64,000 bases of DNA from Pedobacter sp. Leaf170. Its GTDB lineage: Bacteria; Bacteroidota; Bacteroidia; Sphingobacteriales; Sphingobacteriaceae. A model generated the notes under the pieces. It was not told the origin of the DNA. It made no database searches and saw only the letters and a program-made list of their open reading frames with translations. Positions 61,480 through 64,000 of this stretch are shown here, one piece after another. Each line of letters begins with the position of its first letter. The first letter of the stretch is position 1. The position numbers and the translations under genes were made by a program. Location of the stretch: contig NZ_CAKLBP010000004.1 in NCBI RefSeq assembly GCF_920984665.1, positions 124,001 through 188,000 of the forward strand, written 5' to 3'.

Positions 61480-62877
61480 TTAAATCTCTTTCGCCATTTC
61501 AACTGCTTTTCTAAGCGCAGCAATTTTATTATTCACTTCCTGCATTTCAGTTACAGGTACAGAATCGGCTACAATTCCGGCGCCAGCACGATAATGCAAT
61601 TCATTATTTTTACTCATAAAAGTTCTAATCATTATGGCATGATTAAAATCTTCGTTAAAGCCCATAAAACCTATTGCACCTGCATAGAAATTTCTACCTA
61701 GTTTTTCGTTTTCATCAATTAATTGCATGGCTTTATATTTTGGCGCACCACTTAAAGTTCCGGCCGGATAAGTATCTGCCACAACTTTAAAAGCGCTAAC
61801 ATCATCTTGCAAATGGCCGCTAACTTTACTAACGAGGTGTATTAAGTGAGAATAATATTGAACTTCTTTGAATGATTTAACCTCAACGCGATTACAATGC
61901 CTGCTTAAATCGTTTCGAGCCAAATCTACAAGCATCACATGTTCTGCACTTTCTTTTGGGTCTTGCTCTAACTTTTTTGCCTGCTCTGCATCTTCCACAT
62001 CATTACCACTACGTTTAAAGGTTCCGGCAATTGGGAAAATATTTGCAGTATTATTTTTTATGGTGATTTGTGCCTCCGGCGATGAACCGAAAAGCTTAAA
62101 GCTGCCGTAATCGAAGTAAAATAAATACGGCGATGGATTTATAGAACGAAGGCAACGGTAAACATTAAATTCATCGCCAGTAAATGCTTGCTTAAAAGCT
62201 CTTGATGGCACAATTTGAAAAACATCACCACGGTAAATATGCTTTTGAAGTTTTTCTACCAAATCGATAAAGCCCTGGTCGGTAAGGTTTGATTTTTCTT
62301 CGCCTTTGGTTTGAAATTTATATTCAGGATAGTTTTTATTCTGAATTAAATATTCCATTTTCTCCAAACCACTTTCTTCCTCGCCTTCAAATGAATTTCT
62401 AAACAAAGTGATTTCATTTTTGAAATGGTCTATAGCAATAATATATCGGTATAAGTGGTACTGCATTTCAGGAATTTCCTCACCATCTGGTGTTTCAGAA
62501 CTGAACTTAATATCTTCGAAGTGCTGTACGGCGTTCCAGGTAAAATAGCCAAACAAACCGCTGGTAATAAATTTAATTTCAGGGATTTCGGTTTCCTTAA
62601 ATTTATCTTTAAAATCCACAATTTCTTCAGTTAAGTTTTCTGTTTCCTTAATCTCAACGGTTCCGTCGGGGAAATAAGTTTCCAACCGATTTCCTTTTAA
62701 AATAATTCCGGCAACAGGCTCTGCACAAACAAAACTCATAGAATTTTCTCTACTATGGTAATCAGAACTTTCTAATAAAATACTATTCGGATAAACATCG
62801 CGAAGGCGAAGGTAAATACTAACCGGAGTAGTGGTATCGGCAAGCATTTTCTTGTATTGTGTATTTATTTTAAACAT
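61480..62877 (-). CDS. trpE: anthranilate synthase component I
   Basis: A 465-residue chorismate-using enzyme. The tryptophan feedback site is near NSILLESSDYHSRENSMSF (residues about 31-49). The chorismate-binding core has YRGDVFQIVPSRAF, LFGSSPEAQITI, HVMLVDLARNDLSRHC, and PAGTLSGAPKYKAMQLI. Together with TrpG it makes anthranilate. Transcription should be controlled by the attenuator at 62945-63103. A single-arm palindromic repeat lies between the attenuator and its start. Confidence 0.95.
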   Translation of the reverse strand: MFKINTQYKKMLADTTTPVSIYLRLRDVYPNSILLESSDYHSRENSMSFVCAEPVAGIILKGNRLETYFPDGTVEIKETENLTEEIVDFKDKFKETEIPEIKFITSGLFGYFTWNAVQHFEDIKFSSETPDGEEIPEMQYHLYRYIIAIDHFKNEITLFRNSFEGEEESGLEKMEYLIQNKNYPEYKFQTKGEEKSNLTDQGFIDLVEKLQKHIYRGDVFQIVPSRAFKQAFTGDEFNVYRCLRSINPSPYLFYFDYGSFKLFGSSPEAQITIKNNTANIFPIAGTFKRSGNDVEDAEQAKKLEQDPKESAEHVMLVDLARNDLSRHCNRVEVKSFKEVQYYSHLIHLVSKVSGHLQDDVSAFKVVADTYPAGTLSGAPKYKAMQLIDENEKLGRNFYAGAIGFMGFNEDFNHAIMIRTFMSKNNELHYRAGAGIVADSVPVTEMQEVNNKIAALRKAVEMAKEI

Positions 62878-62885
62878 TATCTTTT

Positions 62886-62917
62886 CGTCATTGCGAGGAG
62901 GAACGACGAAGCAATCT
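62886..62917. repeat. single-arm CGTCATTGCGAG repeat between attenuator and trpE
   Basis: CGTCATTGCGAGGAGGAACG then ACGAAGCAATCT, the single-arm variant. It lies in the untranslated leader of trpE, 8 bp before the start codon on the minus strand. Confidence 0.8.
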
Positions 62918-62944
62918 CTCCCCTTTTGAATTATTATTATAAAA

Positions 62945-62981
62945 ATAAAAAGCCCGGCGTGTGGTTCTACGCCGGGCTTTA
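62945..62981 (-). terminator. trp attenuator terminator
   Basis: On the minus strand AAGCCCGGCGT and ACGCCGGGCTT form an 11-bp GC-rich stem around AGAACCAC, followed by TTTATTTTT. It lies between the leader peptide and trpE, so it must regulate trpE. The stem's left arm can pair instead with GCGCCGGCT of the leader coding region (about 63031-63039), as an antiterminator. Confidence 0.85.
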
Positions 62982-63020
62982 ATGGTTCTTTTTAAGATTT
63001 AGGATGATAGAATATTTTCA

Positions 63021-63089
63021 TCATACGCAGCCGGCGCAATTCTGTTTTGAATTACCTTGCCAAAGCCATGCATGTATATTGTTAATCAT
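63021..63089 (-). CDS. trpL: trp leader peptide with Trp-Leu-Trp
   Basis: A 22-codon frame runs from ATG at 63089 to TGA at 63021. It contains HAWLWQGN with Trp codons at residues 8 (63066-63068) and 10 (63060-63062), and ends NCAGCV. The codons for the last six residues lie in the segment that can pair with the terminator's left arm. A ribosome stalled at the Trp codons would leave that segment free (antitermination), while one reaching the stop codon would cover it (termination). A -7 promoter element sits six bases before the ATG. Trp codons in tandem before a terminator and trpE make this a classical attenuation leader. Confidence 0.82.
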   Translation of the reverse strand: MINNIHAWLWQGNSKQNCAGCV

Positions 63090-63095
63090 ATAGAG

Positions 63096-63103
63096 CAAAA
63101 ATA
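63096..63103 (-). promoter_or_regulatory. -7 element of the trp operon
   Basis: On the minus strand TATTTTTG matches TAnnTTTG. The leader ATG begins six bases later, so the leader mRNA is expected to be nearly leaderless. No strong -33 TTTG is seen. Confidence 0.55.
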
Positions 63104-63260
63104 TAAAGAATTTTGAAAAATGAAAATTTTTATAAAAATAGTTTAATGTATGGTTTGATTTATTAACCAAATTGAGGGGTATGACTATGAATAGATGTAC
63201 GAGGCCTAAGTTTATAAACCTGACAGCGCGAAAATACTTTTTGTTTCAGAAACTTAAATT

Positions 63261-63306
63261 AAAGCCCTGCCTTAAACAAAAAGATTGCAGTAATGGCAGG
63301 GCTTTG
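63261..63306. repeat. mosaic-repeat hairpin AAGCCCTGCC ... GGCAGGGCTT
   Basis: AAAGCCCTGCC pairs with GGCAGGGCTTT around a loop containing AAAAAGATTGCAGTAAT, the same word as in the mosaic repeats at 17496 and 25800. It may serve as terminator for the minus-strand 63358 gene. The remaining 63104-63260 stretch is AT-rich without a gene. Confidence 0.68.
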
Positions 63307-63357
63307 CTTTAATATATGCTGAAACTTGCTTTTCAAATAAATTTGATTAACATATCA

Positions 63358-63804
63358 TTAAGAAATACCAAAAAAGCTTCTTCCCGGAACTTCTTTAACC
63401 ATAAGGGCAATAGATACAATGATGATAAGTAAACCCAAACCAAAAAAGGTGGCAATAGTACGATGTTTAGCCACAGCATCGGCAACTTTTTTTGATTTCG
63501 CATTACCAACGGTAATTAAAATAATTGCGATAATCATCATGCTGATGTGTTCCATTTTAAAATAACGAACCGCAGGCGCACCTTTACTGCTCATAGCATA
63601 CCAACCTTCGGTAAAATAAAGCACCAATCCGATAAGCAACTGGATGTGTGCACTAATTAAGGTAAACACGTTTAACTTTCTATTGCCTTCAGTGTAAGGT
63701 TTGTTGCCAAACCAGCCCGATAATGCTTTAACTACGGCAACAATTAGTAATGCAAAAACAACATAGCGCCAACCTGAATGCGCACTTTTTAGAATTTCGT
63801 TCAT
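63358..63804 (-). CDS. four-helix membrane protein (cytochrome b-like)
   Basis: A 148-residue integral membrane protein with four helices (WRYVVFALLIVAVVKALSG, VFTLISAHIQLLIGLVLYF, HISMMIIAIILITVG, FFGLGLLIIIVSIALMV). Conserved-looking His residues fall in or next to helices (KSAHSGWRY, SAHIQLL, KMEHISMM, KHRTIA), a pattern consistent with b-type haem. The protein resembles small Bacteroidota membrane proteins annotated as cytochrome B-like; no function is proven. Confidence 0.72.
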   Translation of the reverse strand: MNEILKSAHSGWRYVVFALLIVAVVKALSGWFGNKPYTEGNRKLNVFTLISAHIQLLIGLVLYFTEGWYAMSSKGAPAVRYFKMEHISMMIIAIILITVGNAKSKKVADAVAKHRTIATFFGLGLLIIIVSIALMVKEVPGRSFFGIS

Positions 63805-63918
63805 GATTTTATTTTTATAACCCTCAAAAATAAATATTTATTGTAAAAAATAGGTTAATTAACAAATTGAACAGTAATTTATATTAGTTTTAAAGCAAAT
63901 AAACCCCCTAAACATATT

Positions 63919-64000
63919 ATGAAGAAAATTTTACTCGCCTTAGCGCTGGTATTTTCCTCTACAATTCTGTTTGCACAGCAAACCACCTATCCTGTTAATG
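63919..64000 (+). CDS. start of a secreted protein, cut by window edge
   Basis: ATG at 63919 opens MKKILLALALVFSSTILFAQ followed by QTTYPVN, a signal peptide with AQQ cleavage typical of Bacteroidota. Only 27 residues are visible, so the function cannot be told. Confidence 0.7.
   Translation, partial: MKKILLALALVFSSTILFAQQTTYPVN

Noticed and set aside
62999-63071. Alternative minus-strand leader frame starting MHGFGKVIQN
   Set aside because: It contains no Trp codon and starts later; the overlapping frame from 63089 has the Trp-Leu-Trp codons and the right spacing to the promoter and the antiterminator.

Overview
The window looks like a chromosomal segment of a free-living Bacteroidota bacterium, most likely Sphingobacteriaceae and close to Pedobacter. 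Supporting signs are AT-rich DNA, TAnnTTTG-type -7 promoter elements, a TonB-dependent receptor with an N-terminal CarboxypepD_reg-like domain, the Bacteroidota form of arginine synthesis (ArgF' transcarbamylase plus a GNAT protein in front of argG), an IPExxxVDY protein beside acpP-fabF-rnc, and DUF4397, DUF6600 and DUF6624 proteins. No prophage, CRISPR array, antiphage island or plasmid gene was found. Nearly all genes are housekeeping or envelope genes; the unusual content lies in dispersed repeats and in regulatory RNA.

Layout. 1-8991 (minus): arginine and proline operon, transcribed GNAT - argG - argC - four-helix-bundle protein - argD - argF' - argB - proC - argE (argE runs off the left edge). 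9566-14058 (plus): DUF4397 lipoprotein, then an iron-uptake pair (TonB siderophore receptor and PepSY membrane protein) behind a 23-bp palindrome resembling a Fur box. 14197-23447: secreted M28 peptidase, DUF6624, DUF5694, a methyltransferase, a beta-CASP nuclease, a YtxH protein, a HAD phosphatase, a Gln-rich DUF6600 protein and a tetrapyrrole-methylase-fold enzyme. 23502-25699 (minus): yicC-gmk-nadD. 26888-29223 (minus): acpP-fabF-rnc, divergent from the IPExxxVDY gene and pyruvate kinase; then tRNA-Ser(GGA). 31721-39615: DPP IV-type peptidase, small envelope proteins, a GH3 enzyme, a thioredoxin-like protein and TatD. 39795-46975: tcdA, then an AddA/AddB-like helicase-nuclease pair. 46979-47585: a RAYT/IS200-like transposase gene with its inverted-repeat cluster. 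47589-58478: GNAT, pyruvate dehydrogenase E1 beta, DUF1801, Tex, YccF, an App1-type phosphatase, a lipid kinase, a TonB-domain protein, M23 peptidase and RbfA. 58548-62877 (minus): hflX, and trpE-trpG-trpC without trpD. 62945-63103: a trp attenuator. The right edge holds a small membrane protein and the start of a secreted protein.

Main points of interest: (1) a complete trp attenuator on the minus strand, with a leader peptide carrying Trp-Leu-Trp, a candidate antiterminator and a strong terminator before trpE; (2) 36-bp repeat elements inserted in the same reading phase inside argB and argC, a second 12-codon repeat inside argC, and similar insertions in trpG and the tex tail; (3) at least 14 copies of a CGTCATTGCGAGGCAC palindromic repeat, plus three other repeat families; (4) a RAYT gene with a nested inverted-repeat cluster; (5) an ArgF' with Val at the position that separates acetylornithine from succinylornithine enzymes; (6) a trp cluster with trpD missing and trpC bracketed by near-identical repeats.
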